From: Candidatus Stahliibacteriota bacterium
GTDB lineage: Bacteria; Hydrothermota; Tepidihabitantia; B3-TA06
NCBI GenBank assembly: GCA_030670165.1
Contig: DAOVCF010000041.1
Location: 1 to 11,791, forward strand
Length of the DNA: 11,791 nucleotides
Direction of reading: 5' to 3'
Shown one piece after another: positions 1-6,129 of the stretch. Below the pieces are notes generated by a model, which saw only the letters and a program-made list of their open reading frames with translations, did not search any database and was not told the origin of the DNA. The number at the start of each line of letters is the position of its first letter. The first letter of the stretch is position 1. The position numbers and the translations under genes are program-made.

Positions 1-341
1 CGGGAGTCCGAGCGGGCGATTCCCGAGGTGGCAACCATTGCGTTGTGAGGACCGGCAAGCTCAGGCGGTTCGTGTTCGCGGAAACGCTCCAGGGTAGCGG
101 TGCGTTTACCAAAACTCCACTCCTGAAATCCCGAGGGCAACCGGCGTACCTCAAACTCCTGCCATGAACCGTCAATCTTGGCTCGGATTATGCCCTCAGA
201 AAGCCTGGAGCAATCCACACTCTCTTGGTGAAAGGTTGTGTTCTCCCAGAGGTTCACGTCAGCGTGCTCCAGGTTACGCTCCTGGGCGCCAAGAAGGGAC
301 ACCACTGCGAGGGCCGCCAATGCAACCAGCCAATGTCTCAT
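1..341 (-). CDS. Exported protein of unknown function, N-terminal part (runs off left edge)
   Basis: An open frame of 113 codons starts at 341 and has no stop before the window edge, so the C-terminus is missing. A strong ribosome binding site (AAAGGAGAGGAT) sits directly before the ATG. The N-terminus reads MRHWLVALAALAVVSLLGAQ: one Arg and a His, then a hydrophobic stretch of about 15 residues ending in LLGA, which is a good Sec signal peptide likely cut after Ala19. There is no lipobox Cys at the cleavage point. The mature part is polar, with one Cys at residue 44 and a Trp-containing stretch near residues 58-76 that could be beta-strand. I recognise no family. The gene starts 27 bases after the lon stop and so is probably the next gene of the same operon. 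Reality of the gene is fairly certain; its function is unknown. Confidence 0.75.
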   Translation of the reverse strand, partial: MRHWLVALAALAVVSLLGAQERNLEHADVNLWENTTFHQESVDCSRLSEGIIRAKIDGSWQEFEVRRLPSGFQEWSFGKRTATLERFREHEPPELAGPHNAMVATSGIARSDS

Positions 342-368
342 ATCCTCTCCTTTGGGTTAAATCGTTCA

Positions 369-2744
369 CTAGACTTTATTCTTACTTGACCTATTCCGGC
401 TGGTCGCGAAAAGAATCCTCAACGCGTCGCGGATGGTTTTGACCTTGTGGAAGGTAAGGCCGGTGCGCACGTGGACGGGAATCTCAATCAGGTCCTTTTC
501 ATTCTCCGCCGGCAAAAGGACGGTGGTAATGCCTGCGCGCTTGGCACCCAAGACCTTTTCCTTGACCCCGCCCACAGGAAGCACGCGGCCGGTAAGGGTA
601 ATCTCACCGGTCATTGCGATGGAGGGGTCTATGGTCTTTCCTGAGAGAAGGGAGTACAAGGCTGAGGTCAGTGCCAGACCTGCGGAAGGACCGTCCTTGG
701 GGATAGCTCCGGAGGGGATGTGGATGTGAAGATCGGTTTTAGACATATCAGGCATCTCGAAGCTCAAATTCTTCGCGTGGCTACGCAGAAAGGAGAGCGC
801 GGCCTGTGCCGATTCCTTCATCACGTCACCAAGGGAACCGGTGAGTATCAATCCTTTGGAACCGGGCATCCTGGTGGCCTCGACGAAAAGGATCTCTCCT
901 CCAACAGGTGTCCAGGCCAAACCGGTGGCTACACCCACTGTCCCCTCGCGTGCGGCAAGCTCCGAGTAGAACCTGGTCGGTCCAAGGTAACGGGAGATAT
1001 TCTTCGCGTTAACCTTGACCTTGCGTTTCCTTCCCTCAGCATGACGTCGAGCGACCTTTCGTACGACTGAACCTATCTCGCGTTCCAGGTTGCGCACCCC
1101 AGCCTCACGCGTGTAGCTCTTGATGATCTCGAAGATCCCGTCTTCTGAAAACTCCACGGCCAATGGTAAAAGACCCGCCTGTTCCAACTGACGAGGCACA
1201 AGATAGCGCCTGGCTATCTCAAACTTTTCTTCGTCGATGTAGCCTGGAAGCTCTATTATCTCCATACGGTCATGCAGGGCAGGGATGATGGTCTGGGTGA
1301 TGTTTGCGGTTGCGATGAACATAACCTGGGAAAGATCAAAAGGCACCTCGATGTAGTGGTCGGAGAAGGAGAAGTTCTGTTCTGGATCGAGTACTTCAAG
1401 AAGTGCGGAGGAAGGATCGCCTCGGAAGTCCGCGCCCACCTTATCGATCTCATCCAGCATAAAAACCGGGTTGTTGGAGCCTGCGGTTCGTAAGTTCTGT
1501 AAGATTCTTCCCGGCAACGCGCCAACATAGGTTCTTCGGTGGCCGCGGATCTCGGCCTCATCGCGAACACCACCAAGGGAAAACCGCAGAAACTTGCGCC
1601 CAAGGGCGCGAGCGATTGAGCGACCAAGCGAGGTCTTGCCCACCCCAGGAGGGCCGACAAAGCAGAGGATTGGACCCTTGGATGTGGGATTTAGTTTTCT
1701 CACCGCAAGGTACTCCAGGATGCGCTCCTTGACCTTTTCAAGGTCATAGTGATCCTCATCAAGGATGCGCTTGGCCCGTCGGATAGCAAGGTTATCCTTG
1801 GTTCCCTCCTGCCAAGGGAGGTTCAGTAACCAATCGATATACGTGCGAACAACAGAGTATTCGGCGGCAACGGGAGGCATCATCCGCAACCTATCAAGCT
1901 GTTTAATGACCACTTCTTTTGTTTGCTCAGGCATCTTCTTCTCATCAATCCTGGCGCGCAGTTCCTCTATCTCAGCGGTGCGCTCGTCGGCCTCTCCAAG
2001 CTCCTCACGAATCGCCTTAAGCTGTTCACGCAGAAAATACTCGCGCTGCGATTTATCAACCTCTCCTTTAACCCTATCGTGAATCTTTGCGCCCAGCTCC
2101 AGGATACTCAGCTCCTTGGCAAGCAAGGTATCAAGCTGTTTGAGCCTATCCTTGGGAGAGATGGTATCCAAAAGCTTCTGTTTTTCAGGCACCTCGAAGT
2201 TCACGTAGGACGCAACGAAATCGGCAAGCCTGTCCGGATCGTGGATATTGAGAACGACCGACATCAACTCCTCGGGAAGATAAGGAACCATAGAGACAAG
2301 CTTTTGAAACGAACTCACCACATTGCGCATGAGCGCCTCGGTCGCCGTATCACGACGCTTGTCCGCCCTGATCAACTCAACCCTCGCGGTAAGGTAGGGA
2401 TCATGCTGAACGTACTTCTTGACTCTCCCCCGCATCATTCCCTGAACAAAGATACGAAGCGTATCGTCGGGATGGCGGCGCATCTTGAGGATTAAGGAAA
2501 CCACCCCTACGTCGTAGAGATCGGAAGGCTCAGGATTCTCGATCTCGGCGTCATGCTGGGTTACAATACAGACTATCTTGTGACTCGCGAGGGAATCGTC
2601 TACGAGCTTGATCAGGGCCGGATTTGAGATTGCAAGACCGGTCGCAAGGTTGGGGAATATAACCCCGCCCTTGATTGGCAATATTGGAAGCACCTCAGGC
2701 AGGGGATGAGCATCGTCCATTCCAGGCAACAATTCATTCTGCAT
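369..2744 (-). CDS. lon: ATP-dependent protease Lon (LonA type)
   Basis: Cytoplasmic AAA+ serine protease (peptidase S16) that unfolds and degrades damaged and short-lived regulatory proteins as a hexamer. The 791 residues match a full-length bacterial LonA (usually about 780-810). Order: N-terminal LAN substrate-binding domain (about 15-210), helical coiled linker (about 215-310), AAA+ module with Walker A GPPGVGKT at 364-371 and Walker B VFMLDE at 427-432, then the protease domain (about 600-780). The catalytic dyad is present: Ser687 in PKDGPSAGL and Lys730 in GGVKEK, 43 residues apart as in E. coli Lon (S679/K722). No transmembrane segment interrupts the AAA+ module, so it is not LonB. 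The ATG is preceded by TAGGAGG, five bases upstream, which overlaps the stop codon of hsp20, so the two genes are likely translationally coupled. Pairing with an Hsp20 holdase gives a small protein-quality-control module. I saw no CIRCE-type repeat in front of it; expression probably comes from the upstream operon promoter. Confidence 0.98.
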   Translation of the reverse strand: MQNELLPGMDDAHPLPEVLPILPIKGGVIFPNLATGLAISNPALIKLVDDSLASHKIVCIVTQHDAEIENPEPSDLYDVGVVSLILKMRRHPDDTLRIFVQGMMRGRVKKYVQHDPYLTARVELIRADKRRDTATEALMRNVVSSFQKLVSMVPYLPEELMSVVLNIHDPDRLADFVASYVNFEVPEKQKLLDTISPKDRLKQLDTLLAKELSILELGAKIHDRVKGEVDKSQREYFLREQLKAIREELGEADERTAEIEELRARIDEKKMPEQTKEVVIKQLDRLRMMPPVAAEYSVVRTYIDWLLNLPWQEGTKDNLAIRRAKRILDEDHYDLEKVKERILEYLAVRKLNPTSKGPILCFVGPPGVGKTSLGRSIARALGRKFLRFSLGGVRDEAEIRGHRRTYVGALPGRILQNLRTAGSNNPVFMLDEIDKVGADFRGDPSSALLEVLDPEQNFSFSDHYIEVPFDLSQVMFIATANITQTIIPALHDRMEIIELPGYIDEEKFEIARRYLVPRQLEQAGLLPLAVEFSEDGIFEIIKSYTREAGVRNLEREIGSVVRKVARRHAEGRKRKVKVNAKNISRYLGPTRFYSELAAREGTVGVATGLAWTPVGGEILFVEATRMPGSKGLILTGSLGDVMKESAQAALSFLRSHAKNLSFEMPDMSKTDLHIHIPSGAIPKDGPSAGLALTSALYSLLSGKTIDPSIAMTGEITLTGRVLPVGGVKEKVLGAKRAGITTVLLPAENEKDLIEIPVHVRTGLTFHKVKTIRDALRILFATSRNRSSKNKV

Positions 2745-2753
2745 CAGCGCCTC

Positions 2754-3134
2754 CTACTTAACCGGGATCTCTATAACCTTGGGACGCCGTCTGGGGATAC
2801 GTATGCGGAGCACTCCGTCGGAAAGATTCACCTTCACATCTCGAGGTTCAACCTCTACCGGCAGAGCTATGCGGCGTTCGAAGAACCCGTAAAACGCCTC
2901 AAGCTTATAGAAGTGGGTTGCCTTGGCAAAGAACTCAGGCTCCGAGCGGCGACCTCGAATCTCCACATGGTCTTCTTCAATCTTGAGATCCAGTGCCTGG
3001 CGCGGTACCCCGGGCATCTCGGCCAAGAGACAAACCTCCTGGGGGGTAACCAGAAGATCAACCAGGGGATAGGCCTCATCCTCCCCTCCCATAGGACCCC
3101 CTTCAAACATGAAATAAAACTGGTCTCTTCTCAT
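2754..3134 (-). CDS. hsp20: Small heat shock protein, Hsp20/alpha-crystallin family
   Basis: ATP-independent holdase that binds unfolding proteins and keeps them available for refolding or, given its neighbour, for degradation by Lon. The 126 residues carry a short N-terminal arm (1-24, with Met, Phe and Gly-rich composition), an alpha-crystallin domain (about 25-115) ending in the hallmark GVLRIRIP at 107-114, and a C-terminal tail with the I-x-I oligomer-anchoring motif (IEI, 121-123). The arm is short for the family, so the oligomer may be small. GAGG lies eight bases before the chosen ATG; Met9 and Met15 are in-frame alternatives but lack a better binding site. The gene begins 14 bases after the SAM hydrolase stop, and lon starts nine bases after its own stop. 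Membership of the family is clear; the particular client range is not readable from sequence. Confidence 0.95.
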   Translation of the reverse strand: MRRDQFYFMFEGGPMGGEDEAYPLVDLLVTPQEVCLLAEMPGVPRQALDLKIEEDHVEIRGRRSEPEFFAKATHFYKLEAFYGFFERRIALPVEVEPRDVKVNLSDGVLRIRIPRRRPKVIEIPVK

Positions 3135-3148
3135 AACGCTTTCCTCAG

Positions 3149-3940
3149 TTAGGGTTTAACTGAAACCTTCTTGCCTGCCTTTATGCCGAGAAGCTGTGCG
3201 GCAGAACCTTCACGCGAGGCTATCTCGTAATAGCCCCAACTATTCAAGATCAAGCCGGGTTTGCCTTCCTCAAGCTCCGAGTAGGTACGCACGATCGCCA
3301 CCCTATCCTTACCCAGACGCACGCAAGAGCTCCCACCAAGATGATGGGTCCGCAGATTGGTAACAAGGTTGCCGAAGTGATCTATGTATATGATCTCGCA
3401 CTGGAGCCCTTCCTTGACCTCTCCGGGTTCAGGTATATGAAGCACCTCGGGGTCGGTGATCTGCGAAGTAAAGGAAGCGAAATCTAACCCGGCCAGAAGC
3501 TTTGCTGCAGTCAGTGCGTAGATGTCCCGACCGTGAAAGGTACTGCTTGGTTGGGTAATCCCAAGATACGCAGGATCGATCTCAAAAACGCTGCCATTGT
3601 TCTGCGCAGCGACCCTACCCAGTACACCGTTGTCAGGGCCTGTAAAGAAATGCCCTGCGGCTTCTACATACAGATGTCGGCGAGATGATCCAACCCCTGG
3701 ATCGACCACCATAACGTGGATAGTGCCTTTAGGGAAGCTGGGAAAAGAATTCTCAAGGATCAACGCAGCCGCACGAAGATTAAAGCAGGGAACCTGATGG
3801 GTTATGTCCACAAGCCTTGCGCCAAGTGCATGGGTAAGAACCACACCTTTCATAACGCCCACGTACCCGTCTTCTGTTCCAAAATCGGTAAGAAAGGTTA
3901 CGATACCTGAGTATGGACTCTTTCTACTTCGCGTACTCAA
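3149..3940 (-). CDS. S-adenosyl-L-methionine hydrolase (SAM hydroxide adenosyltransferase, DUF62)
   Basis: Family known to split S-adenosylmethionine with water into adenosine and L-methionine; the wider superfamily includes the SAM fluorinase and chlorinase. All family signatures are present: TDFGTEDGYVGVMKG (18-32), VVDPGVGSSRR (78-88), GPDNG (101-105), STFHGRD (133-139), IDHFGNLVTN (186-195) and NSWGYYEIA (233-241). The Arg/His pair (R87/R88 region, H136) favours the hydrolase over a halogenase. Length (263) is typical for the family. The start is TTG at 3940, with GAGGTG eight bases upstream; no ATG or GTG lies between it and the conserved TDFG. The gene overlaps the 3' end of rny by 17 bases, which suggests translational coupling. 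The cellular role of these enzymes (perhaps SAM level control) is not well established, and nothing here resolves it. Confidence 0.92.
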   Translation of the reverse strand: MSTRSRKSPYSGIVTFLTDFGTEDGYVGVMKGVVLTHALGARLVDITHQVPCFNLRAAALILENSFPSFPKGTIHVMVVDPGVGSSRRHLYVEAAGHFFTGPDNGVLGRVAAQNNGSVFEIDPAYLGITQPSSTFHGRDIYALTAAKLLAGLDFASFTSQITDPEVLHIPEPGEVKEGLQCEIIYIDHFGNLVTNLRTHHLGGSSCVRLGKDRVAIVRTYSELEEGKPGLILNSWGYYEIASREGSAAQLLGIKAGKKVSVKP

Positions 3941-5483
3941 CGTTGCGCACCTCGCGGATCACCACGACTTTGATGTAGCCTGGATACTTAAGCTCGTTCT
4001 GAATCTGATTGGCGATCTTCATGCTCATCCCCTCCATCTCAAGATCTGAAACAACATCAGGCTGCACAAGTACCCTTACTTCTCGGCCTGCCTGGATGGC
4101 GTATGCCTTCTCAACCCCTTCAAAGCTCGAAGCGATATCCTCAAGTCTTTCCAGCCTCTTAAGATACGCCTCAAGGGTTTCACGCCGTGCACCGGGCCGC
4201 GAACCTGAGATGGCATCGGCAGCAGCCACAAGGAAGGCATAAGAACTTTCCATAGAAACCTCTTCGTGATGCGCGGCTATCGCGTTTACCACCACATCAT
4301 CTTCTCCGTACTGGGAGGCGATGCGAGCGCCTATCTCGGCGTGAGGTCCTTCTATCGTCACCTCGGCAACCTTGCCTATATCATGCAAGAGCCCGGCCCT
4401 TGCCGCCAACTGCGCATCAAGATCAAGCTCAACCGCCATATTCACGCAGAGATGAGCCACTTCCTTGGAGTGCTGTAAGAGATTCTGACCGTAACTTGAA
4501 CGATACTTCATCTTGCCGATGTAGTTGTAAAGTTCGTTGTGAAGACCTATAATCCCCAACTCGGCTGCGGTTTCCTCACCGACGACTTTGATATGCTCTA
4601 TCGTATCTTTCTCGACCTCCTGGTAGACCTCCTCTATCCTGGCTGGATGTATTCGACCATCCCTTATCAAGCGCTCAAGGGCGAGTTTAGCCTTTTCCCT
4701 ACGCAAGGGATCAAAAGCCGAGATAATCACAGCCCCTGGGGTGTCGTCAACAAGAACCTCCACACCGGTCAGGGTTTCGAAGGTACGTATGTTACGCCCC
4801 TCTCGCCCGATGATTCGGCCTTTAAGCTCATCTGTAGGCAGCTCCACCACAGAAACCGTGGTTTCGGTCCAATGGGAAAGGGATACCTTTTGAATAGCCT
4901 GAGAGATAACTTCCCTGGCTGCCCGTTCGCCTTCCTCACGAGCGCGTTCCTTGATATCCTTAACTATCTGCACCGCCTCAAGATCAACCTGCTTGCGAAT
5001 GTTCTCCATCAACTCCTCTTTGGCCTTCTGCTTGCTTATAAGGGATACCTTCTCCAGACGACGGTTTTCCTCCTCTATGAGCTGGTCGTAGCGTTGCGTC
5101 TTCGTTTTTAAGAGCTTCTCAAGATTGGCAATGTACTTCTCGTTACGGATCATGACGCGCTCCCGCTCGGTAAGGTAATGGCCCCTGCGTTCAAGCATAG
5201 TCTCGCGGTCGGAGAGTTTCTTTGCCTGTTTTTCCAGCTCCCGGCGGTCGATCGCGAGCTCCTTTTCAAGCTTTTCCTTGGTCTTGAACCAGCGTTCCTT
5301 TACTTCGACCTCGGCAACCTTGATGGTTCGTTCGGACTCCTTTTGCGCTTGTTTGAGAATCTCGTTCGCACGCATCTTGGTAGAGGCGATTCGCTTCGTA
5401 CCGATCAGTTGAAATAGGAAAAATCCCACAAGAAAAGCCACCACAGCTACCCCTGCGAGAATAATAATCCACAAAGTAGGCAT
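3924..5483 (-). CDS. rny: Ribonuclease Y (membrane-anchored endoribonuclease)
   Basis: RNase Y starts mRNA decay and processes some structured RNAs at the inner face of the membrane. Using the ATG at 5483 gives 519 residues, the normal family length. Order: one N-terminal membrane helix (about 4-27), a long charged coiled coil (about 30-200), a KH RNA-binding domain with GRIIGREGRNIR (222-233), and an HD metal-dependent nuclease domain with the catalytic pair His367-Asp368 in LLHDIGK and supporting His338 in LLQHSKE. An in-frame upstream ATG at 5537 would add 18 polar residues before the membrane anchor and lies within the structured RNA; I reject it because the 5483 start has GGAGGA five bases upstream and gives the standard N-terminus. 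The gene is preceded by the 6S-like RNA and overlaps the SAM hydrolase gene downstream. Confidence 0.97.
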   Translation of the reverse strand: MPTLWIIILAGVAVVAFLVGFFLFQLIGTKRIASTKMRANEILKQAQKESERTIKVAEVEVKERWFKTKEKLEKELAIDRRELEKQAKKLSDRETMLERRGHYLTERERVMIRNEKYIANLEKLLKTKTQRYDQLIEEENRRLEKVSLISKQKAKEELMENIRKQVDLEAVQIVKDIKERAREEGERAAREVISQAIQKVSLSHWTETTVSVVELPTDELKGRIIGREGRNIRTFETLTGVEVLVDDTPGAVIISAFDPLRREKAKLALERLIRDGRIHPARIEEVYQEVEKDTIEHIKVVGEETAAELGIIGLHNELYNYIGKMKYRSSYGQNLLQHSKEVAHLCVNMAVELDLDAQLAARAGLLHDIGKVAEVTIEGPHAEIGARIASQYGEDDVVVNAIAAHHEEVSMESSYAFLVAAADAISGSRPGARRETLEAYLKRLERLEDIASSFEGVEKAYAIQAGREVRVLVQPDVVSDLEMEGMSMKIANQIQNELKYPGYIKVVVIREVRNVEYAK

Positions 5484-5488
5484 TTTCG

Positions 5489-5503
5489 TCCTCCAAATCC
5501 TCC
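5489..5503 (-). promoter_or_regulatory. Tandem ribosome binding sites before rny
   Basis: Reading the minus strand, GGAGGA occurs at 5503-5498 and again at 5494-5489, separated by TTT. The proximal copy is five bases from the rny ATG and is the functional choice. The distal copy adjoins the base of the 6S-like stem, and its first bases can extend that stem (C5675-G5502, T5674-G5503). Confidence 0.6.
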
Positions 5504-5675
5504 GCCGTGTCGTGGGGACGGATGTCTTTGAACCCAAGAATCATGGCGGGGTTCGGTTAGTCGAATCCTGAAATCCCCAGGGATTTCATCCCTGATGGGT
5601 TCTCAATTCATCGACGCCATTCCCCGATCCCTGAGCGTTGGCTCAAGACAAAGACCGTCACCACGCACACGGCAG
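5502..5675 (-). ncRNA. ssrS: Probable 6S RNA (regulator of RNA polymerase)
   Basis: About 174 nt, filling the gap between zapA and rny. I folded it by eye. The two ends form a long interrupted closing stem: 5673-5667 with 5510-5504 (GCCGTGT/ACACGGC, 7 bp), a bulged G at 5666, 5665-5661 with 5515-5511 (5 bp), one mismatch, 5659-5655 with 5521-5517 (5 bp), a three-base bulge, then 5654-5649 with 5530-5525 (TCTTTG/CAAAGA, 6 bp). Next comes a large open region whose 5' side can form a small hairpin (TGAGC-CAAC-GCTCA). Beyond it are shorter stems (CGGGG/CCCCG, GTCGA/TCGAC) and an apical hairpin CAGGGAT-GAA-ATCCCTG. A rod of about 180 nt with a closing stem, central bubble and terminal hairpin is the 6S plan, which mimics an open promoter and holds housekeeping RNA polymerase in stationary phase. 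Position directly after zapA is the classic ssrS location in many bacteria. No good promoter precedes it, so it may be cut from the operon transcript. The alternative is a cis-acting rny leader. Confidence 0.72.
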
Positions 5676-5679
5676 ATTG

Positions 5680-5946
5680 CTATATCACTTCATCTATCCC
5701 CCGGATGAGACGCTTAACCTTCTCGGCTACCTCTTCTTCAAAGAGACCGCGCTGCTCGTCAAGTTTGTCGGCTAAATCAAGAGCCACGAGCAACGCACAT
5801 CGAGTAACCGACATACTACCAAACTTTTCCTTCTTCTCTCTAACTAACTTGTCAATCCACGAAGCAAGACGCGTCAGACGATCAGAGGTGGTGTCATGAC
5901 GAACCTGCATCTCGTAGCCGGCAATCTTTACCCGATCAACAGCCAT
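5680..5946 (-). CDS. zapA: Cell division protein ZapA
   Basis: Small cytoplasmic protein that cross-links FtsZ filaments and steadies the Z ring. The 88 residues match ZapA: an N-terminal beta region (VKIAGYEMQVRHDTTSDRL, about 6-24) carrying the usual V-x-I-x-G-x-E-Y/M opening, followed by helices and a C-terminal coiled coil (about 45-85, with ALLVALDLADKLDEQ) used for dimer and tetramer formation. There is no clear ribosome binding site; the ATG sits six bases after the stop of the coiled-coil gene, so translation is probably coupled. The stop (TAG) lies about five bases before the base of the 6S-like stem. Confidence 0.9.
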   Translation of the reverse strand: MAVDRVKIAGYEMQVRHDTTSDRLTRLASWIDKLVREKKEKFGSMSVTRCALLVALDLADKLDEQRGLFEEEVAEKVKRLIRGIDEVI

Positions 5947-5952
5947 AACGTC

Positions 5953-6129
5953 TCATTCGGGTTCTTCCAATCTGCCAAGTATTCCACTAATGCGTGCAGC
6001 TGCAGTCTCTCGCAGTGCTTCCAATTCGCTAATCCGGACCTGCACCTGCTCACGCTCGGCTTCCAGTTCCCGCACACGCTGAATCAAGCGCCCTATTCTC
6101 TCCTCCAGCTGCTTGAACTCAGCTTCCAT
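5953..6129 (-). CDS. Short coiled-coil protein, possible ZapB-like or TIGR02449-like division partner
   Basis: A 58-codon frame from ATG at 6129 to TGA at 5953-5955. It begins MEAEFKQLEERIGRLIQRVR and is almost wholly charged and helical. Leu/Ile/Val residues recur with heptad-like spacing from residue 8 to about 54 (QLEERIGRLIQRVRELEAER, then VRISELEAL), so it should form a continuous parallel coiled coil. It starts inside the last codons of pheT (11-base overlap) and ends six bases before zapA. That tight packing argues for a real, coupled gene. In gamma-proteobacteria a small coiled-coil gene family (TIGR02449) also lies beside zapA, and E. coli ZapB is a coiled coil that binds ZapA. Function by analogy only: a ZapA partner. 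The composition is too simple for homology to be claimed by eye. Confidence 0.75.
   Translation of the reverse strand: MEAEFKQLEERIGRLIQRVRELEAEREQVQVRISELEALRETAAARISGILGRLEEPE

Noticed and set aside
164..442. 92-codon plus-strand open frame at the left end
   Set aside because: Overlaps the minus-strand exported protein and the end of lon, both better supported by signal peptide, binding site and homology.
1923..2495. 190-codon plus-strand open frame opposite lon
   Set aside because: Fully antisense to conserved lon sequence and without protein-like features of its own.
4539..5111. 190-codon plus-strand open frame opposite rny
   Set aside because: Antisense to the rny coiled-coil and KH region; explained by the coding bias of rny.
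5484..5537. Upstream ATG at 5537 extending rny by 18 residues
   Set aside because: Would put polar residues before the membrane anchor and start within the structured RNA; the ATG at 5483 has a proper binding site and gives the standard length.
121..5580. Shared 12-mer TCCTGAAATCCC at about 121 and about 5567
   Set aside because: A few matches of this length are expected by chance in a window this size; flanks do not match.
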